Source: Perca fluviatilis (lineage: Eukaryota > Chordata > Actinopteri > Perciformes > Percidae). From it: a stretch of DNA of 64,000 nt. Of this stretch, positions 1 through 13,714 are shown piece after piece. Each line of letters opens with the position of its first letter. Position 1 is the first letter of the stretch. The position numbers and the translations under genes were made by a program. The DNA is taken from contig NC_053133.1 in assembly GCF_010015445.1 (NCBI RefSeq), positions 19,826,922 through 19,890,921 of the forward strand. The letters run 5' to 3'. Under the pieces are notes generated by a model that was not told where the DNA came from, searched no databases, and saw only the letters and a list, made by a program, of their open reading frames with translations.

Positions 1-3000
1 AACACGTTGCCTGTAGTAATGGCATCACTGGCCAGTTAGATTGGATGCAGTGTGGGAAGGCATGCGTGGAATGAATTGCAACGCTGTCCCCCACCAACAC
101 ACCCACATTTGAAATATGATAAAAGTTCTCTTTGCACAGCCAAAGTGTTTAGTTTAAGGGAGCAGAAAAGGCACTGGGTGCGATTGTGATGGAGCAGGGA
201 GTTTAGACATTGTCAGTCTCTCACGTTTCATGGCTTAAGTGGTGAAAGGGGCAAGTGGCACGTTTACTACAACGTTGTTAACAAGTCAACAGAGGCTGAA
301 GTGTTGACAGTGCCTGTCACCTTTTTGGGAATCACACGCTATATTGCTTCTTCTAGCAATGGATGCATTTGTGTTTTTGAACAATCGCTTTGCTAGTGTT
401 AGTTTTTACACAAGAGTACTTATTTTAGATTAGCCCTCCCTGAGTTTAGTTTGATAAAATATAGCCTTGTGCATATACAGTAACTACTCTGTGTACACAT
501 ACTTGGCTCTTACCTGTACCGTTTTGGGCACAGATGGACAGAGAGCTACTCATGAAGACACACTATACATCAGCTGCTGAATATTTTACCCGTCTTCAGT
601 TTAGTTGGCGCCTTTTCTTGGCCCAAAAACTGAGGCCTACGTTTTCTCCACTTAGTTCATACCTGTCAGATATACACAGTGTACCTGGTGCATGGCCCCT
701 GAAATGCTGAGCGACAGATACACCAAATATTCTGGTGCAGACAGCTAACCGACAGTCTCTCTGTGTGGCACTGGCTTCAACCAGGGGACATAAATGTGTG
801 GTGACAGAATGTCTCATGTGGTCGCAGTGAATGCATAGCGTGCAGACACAAAGCATATGGGCCTTCTCTGGTCATCAGAGTCAGCGGGGCTTCAGCGAGG
901 GAGCAGTGTGAGAGGTCAGGCCCATACAGGGTTGGGAACAAGGGCATGGACTGTTTGATGAATGGCATTACCATAATGAGCTCATAAGAGCGCGAGGGTC
1001 TAAATGTCTTTTTATGCTTTTGTGTGCTCCTTCCCTGTCACTGTGTATTCAAGTCAGAGATGAGTCTGTTGACTTACTTGTCAGTCTATTTTTAGATGTC
1101 CGTCTAACATCCCGAGGCATTTTTGCTCATCAGTTCATCCCATGTGTCTGTGAATGAGCCCGGTATGGCTGAATCGTGGCATGCTTATTGGCTGCACCAG
1201 TATGTACAACATATGCCATAGATAGAGAATAATCGGCTCAGAGGTGACACCTCTTCACAAACTCACTTCTTTTAAAGCGGGGGCTACAAACTGTCCTCGG
1301 GCATAGTCACAAATTTACAGGTCAGTCAAGCAGGGTTAGTTTCAGTCAGGTGAATTTATGTGTACACTAACATTTTACACCATGACATAATCAATACAGC
1401 CCTAAAGATGTTTTAAAAACAGGAAACTGGGACCATGTTTAAACCTACTGGGGATGGATAGGTCTAGATTGTATTGGTAGGGATTAAACGTAGTGAACAG
1501 ATGGAGATTTAGACGTCCTAACAGTTTCTTAAGTTTGCTGTGACTCACCCCCACCACACTGCCCACCAATCTTAGATTATGCTCTCTGCGGCAATGATGT
1601 CTCCATTTGCCACATCAAGAACATTTTAGGTTTGTAAAAAATAAATTTAGAATTACTGTTTTTGTCTGATTTTATGGCAACATCCTATCTAGGTAGTGAT
1701 TATACAATATGAAATAGTAGCATTAAGTATGACTTATCTGTATGAAATGAGTTTGGAGAAACCTTAAAAGTAGGCAGCTGGTCAGGAATTCCCCTCATGC
1801 CCATACATCCTTAGCCCGTAATGCTGCGTCGGAGCTCTGTTTTCTCATTGCACAAAAACTAATCTCAGATGCCTGCAATGGGTCTTTTGTTTTGCTATTG
1901 GGACATTTACTTTGTGAGTTTTGTTCATGTTAATCATTGAAACACCAGAGCAAAAATGGAAAAAACATTGTTAACTTCTTTTCTTTCAATTTCTATAAGT
2001 TTTTTTTTTGTCAATTGAGGAATTGCATGTGATAGTTAAAAGTACATGTCCCACAATCTATATTTCCCTGTACTTGCTCTATGTTTTCTGCAGGGACATT
2101 TTGCACTAAAGTAATCTGAATTTCTCTCTGCTGCTTTTGACAAACTAGCCCTGCCTTAAAGATCATGTTGAGGAAGAGGGAATTATCTTTTTAGCCATTC
2201 TCAAGTCCCAATTACAGTTTACAAAGAAGTCCATTCACAAGTCCGATTGCCGCCCCCCCACCCCACCCTCATATCCAATGTCATGGCTCTTTGTGTTTCT
2301 TGTGCGCATTGCACTGCCCTTCACCAGGAGTACATTAATTCTGCAAGCATATCGTGACTCAAATGATCACTTTTAAGATTTGTTGGGGGTCAGTTACACC
2401 TGCTGAACAGCACAAGGGGCTCCCTTTTTGGAGGAACCAGGTGGGATGCAGGTGTGGTAGGCAGAAGCCCAAAATTGCCTCCAACACATGCACATGACCG
2501 AGTATATTTACCTGTTCTTATTTTGGTTTTTCCATTGTTGAAATAGGGAACAAATCCCTAATGGGTGTGTCTCCATTAGACTTTGCAAAACAGGTTTTAT
2601 GCATGTTGCTCCCAGTATTATTACCTAATAGGACCTTCCAGGTACACCCGATATGTTACAGTACCGATTTCCTTCCTCTTGCCACCAAGAATTATATTAA
2701 CTGTGGCATCCAATATCTGGGCTGTGAGCAAATCTGTAACTGCTATTAACGCCTGAATGACCAATTGTTCTTTCCATATTCATAAAGTTACACTACTTAT
2801 TGGAGGTCTGGTTTTGTCTGAAAAGGAAAAATTAGATGTGTAGATATGTTATTTTTGGAATTAACAGGATGCATATGTGCATGATAAATAGGAAGGATGA
2901 CTAGCCTATGCAATCTTTTTAATCCTCAGCTGTCACCAGTGCCCTCTCTGTGTGTGTGCAGAGCTGTGGCTAAAGGAGAGATTAGGGCTTCACCCGGCCG

Positions 3001-5479
3001 TGAAAATGCCCCTCAGCACCTCAGTTGTGATCCCCCCCCTTCATACACGCCACTGCGTCTTAGTGTACACTTCCTCTGGGATCTGCTTTTCTGCCATTTG
3101 GGTCACTTTTCAGTACATAAATACACTGATAAAAATCGGAGTACTTTTCTCTTGAGTCCCTTGTGTATGTTCAGCCTCGGGTCAAGAGAAACCCAAATTA
3201 AACCCCCTCACTCAGCTTGCTAAATGTGAATTGGGCTATCATTTTTTGTTGTTGTTGTTTTTTTTACCCAAGCGTGAATAGCCAAGTGTTTTATTTTGTG
3301 TCTTTGATTTATAAGTCTTTATTATTTTCTCAAGGAAGATTGAAAAATGGCTCAGTCTAATTGAGAATAAATGGTGCTCCACCCATCTACTAAATCATTC
3401 CTAATAAAGGTGTAAGAGAAATGCAGCCTGGCTTGGCTTTAAAGCCAAAAGCTGGCTGCTTACGAGGGAAATTTGGTATAAATACTACGACATATACACT
3501 TCACACTGTGTCCTTACAGTGTACTTGTGAGTTCTGCAGTCAGTCTTCCCTCCCTGAGTTTTTAGTTAACTCTACAGGGGAGACCTGGTTTGTCTCTCCC
3601 CAGCGACTTGCTGAACTAGCCTTGGACCAAAGATAAATTACACCTGCCACTGGCCTCTCTGCGGTAAAACCACATCGTTCCTCTGGCGCAGCTCTTTCTC
3701 ACTCTTCTGCTCTCTTTTTTTTTTCCTGCTTTGGTAAAGCATGTTGAAGCCAGAGGTAGTATTGCACACAAAGCGTAATACATCTAAAGTAGGATTTGTC
3801 GTGTGAGTGTTTTGTGTCCATGTCTTAGGCCAGACTATATGAATTTCTCAGATTGTGGCTGTGACAGAAGCTATCCCCACCCTGACTGTAGAGAACTATG
3901 TCTGTGAGACTATGTATGTCTTTTTTTACTTTTGTAATCAGCATAGAGGATTGGGTAGAGGATCACAGTGCCTTTTTGATGCAAGAGCACATTCAGCAGG
4001 TTTCTTTGTCTGAGCTGATGACCAGCTGGTCTTACATCCTGCCTGCCCCCCCTCCCCCCAATCTGGTGGGACAGAGGGGTAATGGGAGATGGGTGGGTGT
4101 GTGTGTGTGAGGGAGAGAGTGAGTATGTAGTGGTACTGGTAGTTGGGGGGGGTGTATTTCATTCCAGAGATGGATTAACAGGAGAAAGGGGGTGCTTTGG
4201 CACATCCACATGAGGAAGTGACCAGGGAGCTGAGCTGAGCTCCTCTGATCCCCGGTCCTCTGGGGCTCTTGGTGTTGTCGCTATCCATCCATCCATAAAT
4301 GCCAGTCTGGGCTGACATCCTGTGTCAGGTGGAAAAGAAGCAGCCAGAGAAGTGGTCACAGAGCAAACCGCTGGTGCCCTGGAGACTTGTGCACGGTGTA
4401 GATGGATCTTCTGCTTTGTTCTATCTGACAAGCACATGCACACCCTCCCTCCTTCCCTTCCTTTCACTTTGAGAAGTCATGCATTCTTCCTGGGAAATGG
4501 CAGCAATGGTAACTGGGTTATGTCAAGCCTCCAGTGCATGCATAAGGACAGCCACTGACAGTATTTATTTTTATTTATTTTAATGTAAACCTGCACACTA
4601 ATGGTGGCAAGGTGCATGTGGACGTGCTGCCCTGCATCTGTTTATGCCACTGATCTATTACTTAATGTCAAGTGCCCCTGAAATGCACTATTTTTTTGCC
4701 CCCAGAACATAATCCCTAATTGATGCATCCCATCTACAATAAATCACAACAATTTTGTTAATTGGTTGTTTCAAATCATTTCTGATGTTGACTTTCAGCA
4801 CAGTAGCATTTGATGATGATGATGATTAGACCTAACGCTGGTCTGTTCACTCATGCTGCTGTTACTCGCCACTTTTCCCATGCACTCTGGCCTTGGTCGC
4901 CAGCCTCAAAGGTAAACAAGGAGGCAAAGCCCCGGTGAATAATTGATGGCTGGGCTGGTTGTGGCAGCTGTTTGCGATAGGGGTGAGTCTGTGGCTGCGC
5001 TGCATGCCCTGCTGTAGCACTGTCATAGGACGGGAGCTCAGTCTGTTGGCCACATGCATTACGTACACACACAGACAAGATGTGCAACGTGATGCCATTT
5101 TCTCTTTTTTGGTCCGACTGTACTCATGTGTTGATTTCATCCTCTCAGCAGCCAGTGTTTAGAAACCTCAGAGATAAAGAACACAGGCCTGTCTGTATTC
5201 AGGTGCAGGGAGTGGCAAACTTAAATCATTATTATTAACACACAAACTAAAATGCAAACCAAGAAGCCAACTTTATTTTGTGTCAGATCGGCAAAGTGGC
5301 TGTTGGCCACTTTTTACATTAGCTAAATTTCCCTGTGGGTATTAAGCAACAAACTCAGTTTCCCCTCCTTAGTTGAGCAACATCATCAGTCGCATAATTT
5401 TAAGGTTACAACTAACCTGTAGAGTATGATAAAATAGATAAATTGTTAGGTCAATAAAAAAACAAAACAGTAAATGGTC

Positions 5480-5610
5480 CTCTATTATGAGTCGAAAGTT
5501 TTTTTGTTTTTTTTGTACGACTAACTGTCCAAAAACCCCAAATATCCAATTTACTATGCAATAAGACAAATAAGTTAGTAATCTGCACAATAACATTTTT
5601 TGAGGATGTT
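5480..5610. mobile_element. Possible fragment of the same hAT-like family
   Basis: The stretch ACTGTCCAAAAACCCCAAAT...CAATTTACTATGCAATAAGA resembles the interior of the fish repeat that ends GTTGCAGCCCTA. No ends are preserved. Low confidence; assignment is from memory of the family. Confidence 0.35.
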
Positions 5611-6269
5611 TTGAATTGATAAATGTAGGAGGCTTTAAGCATAAACATTTAACTTTTAAATATGAAAACCAAATCACAAAACACTTCTTTGTACTCAAGA
5701 CTACACAGTAATGCAAATGTTCTGACCTGAGAAGGAAAAGATTAGAAAAAACAGTAAGATTTGCTAGCTGTCAACAAGGCTTGGTAAACACGAGACAAAC
5801 TTATCAGCCAGTTGTAATTGCCTAGTACGATGTTGGTTATTTCCCATCCTGTTAGCAGTACAGTTTGAGGTCATCTTGTGCCAGATGTTTATTCGGCTTT
5901 AGTAAACTGCATTTGCACATTTTCAATAGGCTATGTTTAGGCCACAGACTCAAAAGGAGATCGCTGCTGTAGTTTGGAGTAGCTAAATTCAGCAATGACA
6001 TTTCTTTGGGATAGGATGCTGTTTTTGGACCTTTTAGATCATACAGGAGCCCAGGAACTGCACTCTCAGTAACACAAATGCTCCTTTTGAGGCTAATCTG
6101 TCAGGGTGCTGATGTTCCTGTGGGGAAAAGGTCACCCGGGATGGCATTAAAACCAACCACAAACAAATGCTGCCCTTTATCTGCTGGCCACACAGTCATT
6201 GAAGGCCTCTATCTGTCACACCTGAAACCTGATAGCCATTGTCAGCCTCAGTGTACTGTCTGTACCAGT

Positions 6270-6360
6270 GGCTTTAGATGGGAGCGGATGAAAGTACATT
6301 TCACTGGAATTGTACCTCGTACAATTTCATGTGACAAATATAAAAATTTGATTGATTGAT
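6270..6360 (+). mobile_element. Possible 5'-truncated LINE 3' end with GATT tail
   Basis: TGGAATTGTACCTCG...CATGTGACAAATA is followed by (GATT)n. This is the layout of an L2/CR1-type LINE 3' terminus. It is very short, so the assignment is tentative. Confidence 0.35.
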
Positions 6361-8020
6361 GGTCCCCTTCACACACCTTCCACTCTCTTACTTTCATCCA
6401 AGATACTTGCTACATTTTAGAGAAATAAACTGTGTTTTACCACTTGACAGAAATGCTTTTTGTAAATATCTATTCAGCAGTAGTAGTGGGAATTTGAATT
6501 TAACCAGTTAGCAACCACTTCATCTACACAACAGCTACCACAACAGAGCTGCTCTGCTTTTACATTTGTTTTGAAACAGGCGGCCAGTTCGGAATGACTT
6601 CAGGATGCACACAAAGCGCTGGTTTTCTGTAGGACAACTCGGCCACTCAGTCATCGTCCAAGTTCGGCCCAGTCTGATTGCTGACGTCCGTGTTTTCCTT
6701 GTTGATTCCTTTATGTTGGGAGCGTCTCTCCATGCAGGAAGTGGAAATAATCAAGTGAGCAGTGGAATGCCCTGTTTTTGTGAGATCATCTCCACTCTGG
6801 ATCTTGTTTTTTGGAGGATTTTTAAGTCCAGGCTTAAAAACAGAAGGTTTAAGAAATATCAGCTTATGTTTTATTGTTGTTTACCCCAGTTTCCACCTCC
6901 TAGTACAGCAGTGTTTTTGTTTTGTTCCCTGCCTTCTCCCTCTCTCCCATATACACACTCAGAAGCTCACAGTGTCTCTGATTGATACAGTTTATGATAA
7001 CTAATGTGAAGCACCTTGTTTTTCTGTAATCTTACAAGATGTGGCACCGACCCATGAAGGAATGTTAAGCCCAACAGCTCAAGAGTCATGATAAAGGAGT
7101 ACAGTAATACACTTGGGGCTGCAGCGGTGTTTACTACTAGAATGGCAGCGTCTAAACCACTTGAACTCTCGTCACTTGACTCACACTATCTCACTGCCGG
7201 TCATCTACATGGCTCCAGAGTCCAAACATTTGGTTCCATTTGGGGAATATTTTCTCCCAACCCAGCCAATTTTGATGATTGTCTCTAAACTATGTAGTGT
7301 CTGAGTAGCAGAAATGTTTTGTGCTCCATTGATAACTGCTGTCTTTGCTTTCAATCTTCAGGACTTCTGTTAAAATTGCTGCAATTTAACAATAAATCAG
7401 CCTACACAAACCAAAGCATATTAAAATGTCACGTGCATTAAAAAAATAAGACTCAAATTATCTACCTTGACCATGAACTAATCTGGGATAATATTTAAAA
7501 TGTGTTATAATAAATAAAATGACTTTCTTGTGGTTGTGTTGAAAGCTTTCATGAGATAGCTAAGTGCAGCATACTATACTTTATACACACACACACACAC
7601 TCTGTACGTTCAGTATATCTGCATTGAAATATGTGTAATATGCAATAAAAGGGCTCTATTGCAGAGCTCAGTGTTTTGAGTTTCCTGATCACTAAAGTTA
7701 TCATTGACTGAATAATCATTTTCAACTTATCTAAATTGCTGTGTTGTCTAATTCTCCTCCTTATTGATCACACTATTAATTTTGCCTACCATTAGCCGAT
7801 ATCACTAAATGTTGTAGAAACAGTCTCTGTTCTTATAAGTCAGCAAACTGCCATGTTGTATTTGATTGTGAGGTCTTTTTGCTGCATATGCTAGATTCTG
7901 CTTAAGGTGCATCTTGAGCTGTAACGCCGCTAATGATCAGTGTTCTTTGTGAGTGTTTTTACAGTCAGTGTGCTGACAGTCCACAGATAAATATGGTCTT
8001 GTCTAACTGATTTTGGCAGA

Positions 8021-8047
8021 TGTATGTATGTATGTATGTATGTATGT
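8021..8047. repeat. (TATG)n microsatellite
   Basis: About six tandem TATG/TGTA units directly left of the decayed hAT-like element. Confidence 0.9.
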
Positions 8048-8690
8048 GCTGTCAAATGATTATTTTTTTCTTATTCACAATTAATCGCTGAATTTCAAAG
8101 TTAATTGTGATTTATCTCATGTTTTATCACATGATTAAAATTCAATTTTGCATTTCATAACTGTTTTTAAGTCTGTATTATCAATGTAAACCAATTCTTA
8201 CCAGTGTATCGTGATTGGGAATCAAGGGAATGCAAAGAAAGTTACTTAATGAACTTAACTTTTAGATTCAGTTGATTATTTCAGATCAAAAGATGTGTTT
8301 TTAAAAATAAATTATACAGCAAAAGTGCATGCACAAGCTGTCAAGATGGTCTGCAGTTAGTTGCCACCCTTTTAGCAAGCGCTTCAGTTAATGTTTTTTG
8401 ATTTGGTTTCATTCACAGGTCTGTGGCGACTCGCACTCTCCAAAATAGTGCTTTGCTTGAGTCCGCTAGCATGAACTTGATTAGCTGTACTAGCTGCATG
8501 CTTAGCTCGTAGATGGTAGCTTGAACTTGAAGTGCTTCGGCCAAAGATTCTAAAGCATAGCGATTCTTCGTAGCAAAGATTGGTAACAGCACCAACAGTG
8601 ATGGTGTAAAATAAAGAATCGTAACGTGATGAACACAATTATATCGCGTTATGCTCTGTCTTTAATCTCATTCTCATCGCGATTAACACG
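8046..8690. mobile_element. Decayed hAT-like element between two microsatellites
   Basis: It starts TGCTGTCAAATGATTA and ends near ATCGCGATTAACACG. TTAATCGC/GCGATTAA words are near both ends, as in a widespread fish repeat family. It abuts (TATG)n on the left and (GT)n on the right. No TSD is readable, and boundaries are approximate. Confidence 0.5.
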
Positions 8691-8691
8691 T

Positions 8692-8754
8692 TGTGTGTGT
8701 GTGTGTGTTTGTGTGTGTACATACATACATACATACATACATACATACATACAT
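8692..8754. repeat. (GT)n followed by (ACAT)n microsatellite
   Basis: (GT)n with one interruption to about 8718, then nine ACAT units to 8754. Compound repeat. Confidence 0.93.
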
Positions 8755-9013
8755 CCAGTATATTCATTCCACTTTCCTGTAGCCCTGACAGAACTGACAT
8801 ATGTATGAAATCTGGAACTATTCCCCCAAAGCAACACAGATGTGTAAAAGTACAGAGAATTTTTTTTTTGCTTCATGTGAATTGCTGTATGAGGCAGTCT
8901 CCAGGTCAATATATCGTTGCTATTACTGAAAATGTAAGGGGTCAGGGACACCTGTGTGGGAAAAGGCTTTAGTTCTGATTGGGGAGCCTCTTTTTCAGAT
9001 GTGAGGAACTTGG

Positions 9014-9270
9014 AATCTATTCAATTCAATTTTATTTATAGTATCAAATCATAACAGTTATCTCGAGACACTTTACAGATAGAGTAGGTCTAGACCACAC
9101 TCTATAATTTTCAAAGCCCCAACAATTACAGTAATTCCCTCAAGAGCAAGCATTAACAGTGGCTGTTGCGACAGTGGCGAGGAGAAACTCCCTTTTAGGA
9201 AGAAACCTCGGCAGACCCAGACTCTTGGTAGGCGGTGTCTGACGGGGCTGGTTGGGCACTATCTATCAAT
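9014..9270. mobile_element. Interspersed repeat common in percomorph fish, class uncertain
   Basis: It starts with TTCAATTCAATTTTATTTAT and continues with GACACTTTACAGATAGAGTA, AAACTCCCTTTTAGGAAGAA and ACCTCGGCAGACCCAGACTC. I recognise these words as a frequent repeat in spiny-rayed fish. No coding frame or TIR is seen; possibly the 3' part of a retroposon. Boundaries are approximate. Confidence 0.6.
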
Positions 9271-10666
9271 ATTACATGGTCATGGTTGGTTATTTGGTTA
9301 TTGAGCAAACACAATATAAGTCAGGTTGAATGTGTCAGTTTCAGACTTCTAAAAGGGGTGCTGATGGGTGAATGTTTGTGTGTATGACTCAGAGAATAGA
9401 TGAGAGCGGTCAATAGAAGGCACAGCAGGGTTCTTTGGAGACAACAAAGCAGCACGCACGCATGCATGTGTCATGCTCATGCCAGAGATGAATAACAAAC
9501 TAAGCAGCAACAGGTCTGTAGAAAAGAAGATGGCAGCATGTGCATGTGTTTGCACATTAGTCAGTCCCCTGAGCACATCTTTTCATTTCCAGTGCAGCAA
9601 GAATGCCCTGGTTTTCTACTCATTGTTTTTCTTTTTGTAAATATGTTTTGGCCTCAGCACTTAACTTTCCTTTGCTTTTTCTTCTGTTGATGTCTTTGCT
9701 TTTAAGTCAGTTGACGTGGCCACAACAGAACAGCCGAATCTGATGAGTGATTCAGTAAGTGTTGATAGTTGGGGCATTGTTTATAGTAAAAGGTCAGTTA
9801 TTTTAACTCGAGGAATTGCAACAGTTCACAATGCAACTCTTTGTGTTCATTCTCTTTGTTTTATTGTCCCACTAGGCAGCTTTCTAATAATATTTCTCCC
9901 ATCTCAACTGTTGTGTAAGAGTTCAGTCTAACGTCACAAAACCTTATTTAGGCTCCAGGAGCCTAAATAAAGTGAAATCTGAATAATTTCAGTTTATGGT
10001 TTAACTTCTCTGTGTTGTAGTCTGTAATTAAAAATGATTTTATAATTTTAATCTAGTTTTGATAAACTTTAAGCAAATCTGCCTTAACTTTCTCTTAATA
10101 AAGTATGAAACATTTGGGGAAAAGAGCAAGGCTTGGTGTGCTCTGTGTAATTAACCCAGCATAGCTGTGTTTGCACTGCAGCACCAGCACGTGACTTCCG
10201 AGGAAATGCAGGCATGCCTGGAATCTCCAGGAGTTTGTCCTGCCCTCTGGAAGTTGCACTCACTCCTCTCTCTCGCACACACTTGAACTTACTCATTTCA
10301 CATTCCTGTTGGTGAAGCCCACACGCAGGCACTATACTTAGACAAACACGAGGCATGCGTGATACGCACATTTGGCTTCAGTTGAATTCTCAAGCCAATC
10401 AAGCTTAATTTCAGTCTCCTCTTGTTAAATATGAGTCTTCACTCATTCTAACAGTGTTTTAATTAAGCTAGCCCATGAACGCCTGGGATTTAAAACTCAA
10501 TGGGAATTCTGAGAAGGAGCTCAGCTGAGGACACCTTGATAGCACTTCTCTTCTCTGTCTATTTATATTCATATTTTGTCAGCTTGTCTCAGTAAGGTAA
10601 TTTCAGCTCATTTAGCAGAAGTAGGCAATGGATTTTTATGTGTAAACTGACAATGCTTTCAGATTA

Positions 10667-10760
10667 GAGCCTGTCCGATATTAATTTATTGGGCTGATAT
10701 TATCTTATTGCAGATATATCGGTATCTGTGTATGTCTTGGCCCAAAAGTAAGTAAGACGT
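10667..10760. mobile_element. hAT-like fragment (left end only)
   Basis: It begins TAGAGCCTGTCCGATATTA and contains GATATTAT/TATCGGTATC words typical of fish hAT-type MITEs. No matching right end was found, so it is truncated or decayed. The right boundary is approximate. Confidence 0.45.
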
Positions 10761-11107
10761 TGCAGTAAAGAAATGCCAAATATAGGTTTTTATATGTTAT
10801 AGTTTAGAAACAGTCATGCCATTACAGTAAAATGTCCCTCTCAGTCAAATCAGTATGTGACCACAACAGGCACTGTGTGCACTTTGTGTCTATTGGCCCC
10901 CCCAAAAAACTATTCATGTTTCTGGACTGACTGGCAATACAGATGTTTGCTGTCACAACATGCATGTACTATGCTTTTACCTGTGTCATGACAAATTTCA
11001 CTCCCGCTTTACCTTTTCTTTGTTTTATTTCCACTTTGTGGCTTAAAAAATTAAAAGTATTGTCGTTGCATGAAAAGCTTTAATAAAAGTAGTCATAAAG
11101 TTTAAAT

Positions 11108-11521
11108 TAGAGATGGCCCGATACCACTTTTTTGCTTCCCGATACCGATTCCGATACCTGAACTTGTGTATCGGCCGATACCGAGTACCGATCCGATACC
11201 AGTGTGTCATATATTTTATTATGTTTTAACAGCTGTATCCCTGTATGGATGTGATATTATTTCTATCAGGTTAAACTCTTTGTGAAACATGAACAAACAC
11301 AAACAATGAATGCCGTAGAACTTTCTTTTATTCTCCAGTTTGACAGTCAGTTATAACGGAAAAGAACATAAATAAACTACTTTAATGTAGATTTTCTTTA
11401 GGGCTTTATTACGTGGTATCGGATCGGTGCATAAACTCCAGTACTTCCCGATACCGATACCAGCGTTTTAGGCAGTATCGGCGCCGATACAGATACTGGT
11501 ATCGGTATCGGAACATCTCTA
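11108..11521. mobile_element. hAT-type MITE, 414 bp, with 8-bp TSD
   Basis: The ends are TAGAGATGGCCCGATACC and, inverted, TAGAGATGTTCCGATACC. The element is flanked by the perfect 8-bp duplication GTTTAAAT (11100-11107 and 11522-11529). Many CGATACC/GGTATCG words lie near both ends, and there is no coding capacity. An 8-bp TSD with TAG...CTA ends is typical of hAT. Confidence 0.92.
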
Positions 11522-11927
11522 GTTTAAATATTGTTAAATGCTGGTGCACAACTCCAGCTTTTTAGTTGTCAGCTTAGCCTGTTGCATCCATGATCACGGT
11601 GTGTGTTTCAAAGACTTGGCTGACACTACTCAACGTCTTCTTGGCACCTTACCTACGCTCTGCAGGCTGGTCTGGTAGCAAGGGGTTGCAGGCTGCAGGA
11701 CGAATGCTGGGACAGGCTGCAGAGTAGGTTTTGTCACAGGTTGGTCTGTGAACAGTGATTGTGTGTGACATTTGCTGCACCTCAGCAGTCTAACGGCTCT
11801 TAAGAGCACAGGCATATGTCAGGTAAGGTCAGGGATTGAGCATATGTTTGGTTGGACTCTGCCACTTCATCCTTCAGACGAGGAACATGCTGGCAATGGT
11901 ACAAAATATGCTATATGTGCTCTAAAG

Positions 11928-12296
11928 TAGGGCTGCACCATATGAAAAAAATATGCGATAACGTTGAATATTGTGATATTACTTGCAATAAATAACCAGA
12001 TATTAAAGGTACTCAGTTCCGCTGCTTTCAGTATTCTGCTAAAATACAACAAATTGCTTGTTGAATTTAAAAAAATAAATAAAAGATTCCAACATAATTT
12101 TACTGATCATTGAATTGAACGTAAAAGGCACCACTAAAAAATGACATCATAAAGTGCAGTTTTCTACTGATATCTTTTTTTTTTTTTTTTTAATTGACAA
12201 AGTGTCTTTGGCAATTCTTTAGCCTTTCGCAATGTGTTTATTGCGCAAGTTGATATTGCGATGACGATATAAAAACCGATATATTGTGCAGCTCTA
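11928..12296. mobile_element. hAT-type MITE, 369 bp, with 8-bp TSD
   Basis: The inverted ends are TAGGGCTGCACCATATGA and TAGAGCTGCACAATATATC, flanked by the perfect 8-bp duplication CTCTAAAG (11920-11927 and 12297-12304). The interior is AT-rich and non-coding with a T run. Confidence 0.93.
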
Positions 12297-13714
12297 CTCT
12301 AAAGTACAGTGTGATTCTTTCTGTGCATAATCAGGTTCCCCTGTAGTGTATTTTCAGATCTGCAATCGCAATCCAGATCCATGACGTTGTGCATGTAGAA
12401 GAGCAGTGTTTCAGGAATCCATTGGGGATCAGCATGTGCTTGCCTGTGGGTGTTTTGGTTGTTCCTGCTGTTGATCCTCTCTGGAGTCGTGTAGGAGGGG
12501 TGTGCAGACAACTCTGTAATTATACTGTCTACCTGACATACTAATGGCGGTTGGCATGTAATCCTAAGTAACGGCATCCTTGTCTTCTGTCTTGTATTGT
12601 AGATAAGCATGTAAGCATAAAGTGGTCTTCTGACCCAGTGTTTATAACGAAAAAAAGCACATGATAACAGACATAAAGCCAGATTACATCACAGTAATGG
12701 TTCTCCTGTTCGTGATGATACAGTGCAGATTTTCAGATACTATATTTAATCTTCAAGCAGATAAAGTGTCTGAATCGAGGAGAGGCTCAGTTTTCATTTC
12801 ATTGTCAGTCGAGCGTCAACTAGGGAGGTTTCTGCTTCCTAGTTCCCCTGGCTTCTTCATTGAACAAATGCTGGTCACCAAGGTGATGGATCTCCCAGGG
12901 CCCGTCAGGGAAAGACACCAGATGGGCTGGGGCTTCCCTGTCACTGCAGACCTACTGTACCTCCATGTGCACAGAGGTCCTGGCGATTGCTGTTCCAAAT
13001 CTGCTTGCAACGCCACAACCTTGCCCTCTGCCCAATCCAAATATGTCGTACAGACGCAGAGAGGAAGACTAGACCCTCTCATCTCAAAGCCACACTTTGT
13101 CCTTGGGCTTTGAAAAAGTTACAGCTGCAAGGCAGAGACACTTCATAGCAACACCTAAAGTGGAACAGTTATTTTTCCCCAGGGCCTGGGATGCTCGATC
13201 AGTGAACTATATAGAGATGACTTTGTGCTGCTCTTGTGGACCACTTATTGAACTTAGTGTTTTAGGCTTATATGCTTTTCTGATGATCTGTACTCCCAAC
13301 ACTACAAATTTCAAATCTTAGAATTAGAAATATATGCCACGGTGCAAATTTTCTAATGCTTTTAAAACAAGCTACGTGCTGTAGATTAAGTAGGTTAACT
13401 GAATTATTTGTATTCTGTTGCCATTTGGTGGCATACTAGTTAAACAACTTTTGACCTTTTTTTTTTTTTTAAAGTATACATTTACTCAAAAACAGTAGGA
13501 GTCCTTGTGTAATCCAGATTTGTTGGATCCAGGCAAAAGTGACAGATGTTTGTCAGCTCATGTCTATGTAGCACAAGGCTGGCTGTTAATGCCACCTGAT
13601 AGGGTTACTTTTATGTGGAGCATATTTGAAATAAATGGCCAATTTGTTTTATTTTTCAAGCACCAAAATCCCTCTGACTGTAGTATAACCTAGGGGTAAT
13701 GCAACATTAGCTCT

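Noticed and set aside
8600..8760. Possible CRISPR-like or regulatory tandem array
   Set aside because: Simple GT and ACAT microsatellites next to a decayed transposon; this is a vertebrate genome.
12661..13113. 150-codon open frame on the + strand in intron 1
   Set aside because: It is one of the longest frames outside scrib, but it has no recognisable domain and no splice or promoter context, and there is an equally good frame on the other strand. Treated as chance.
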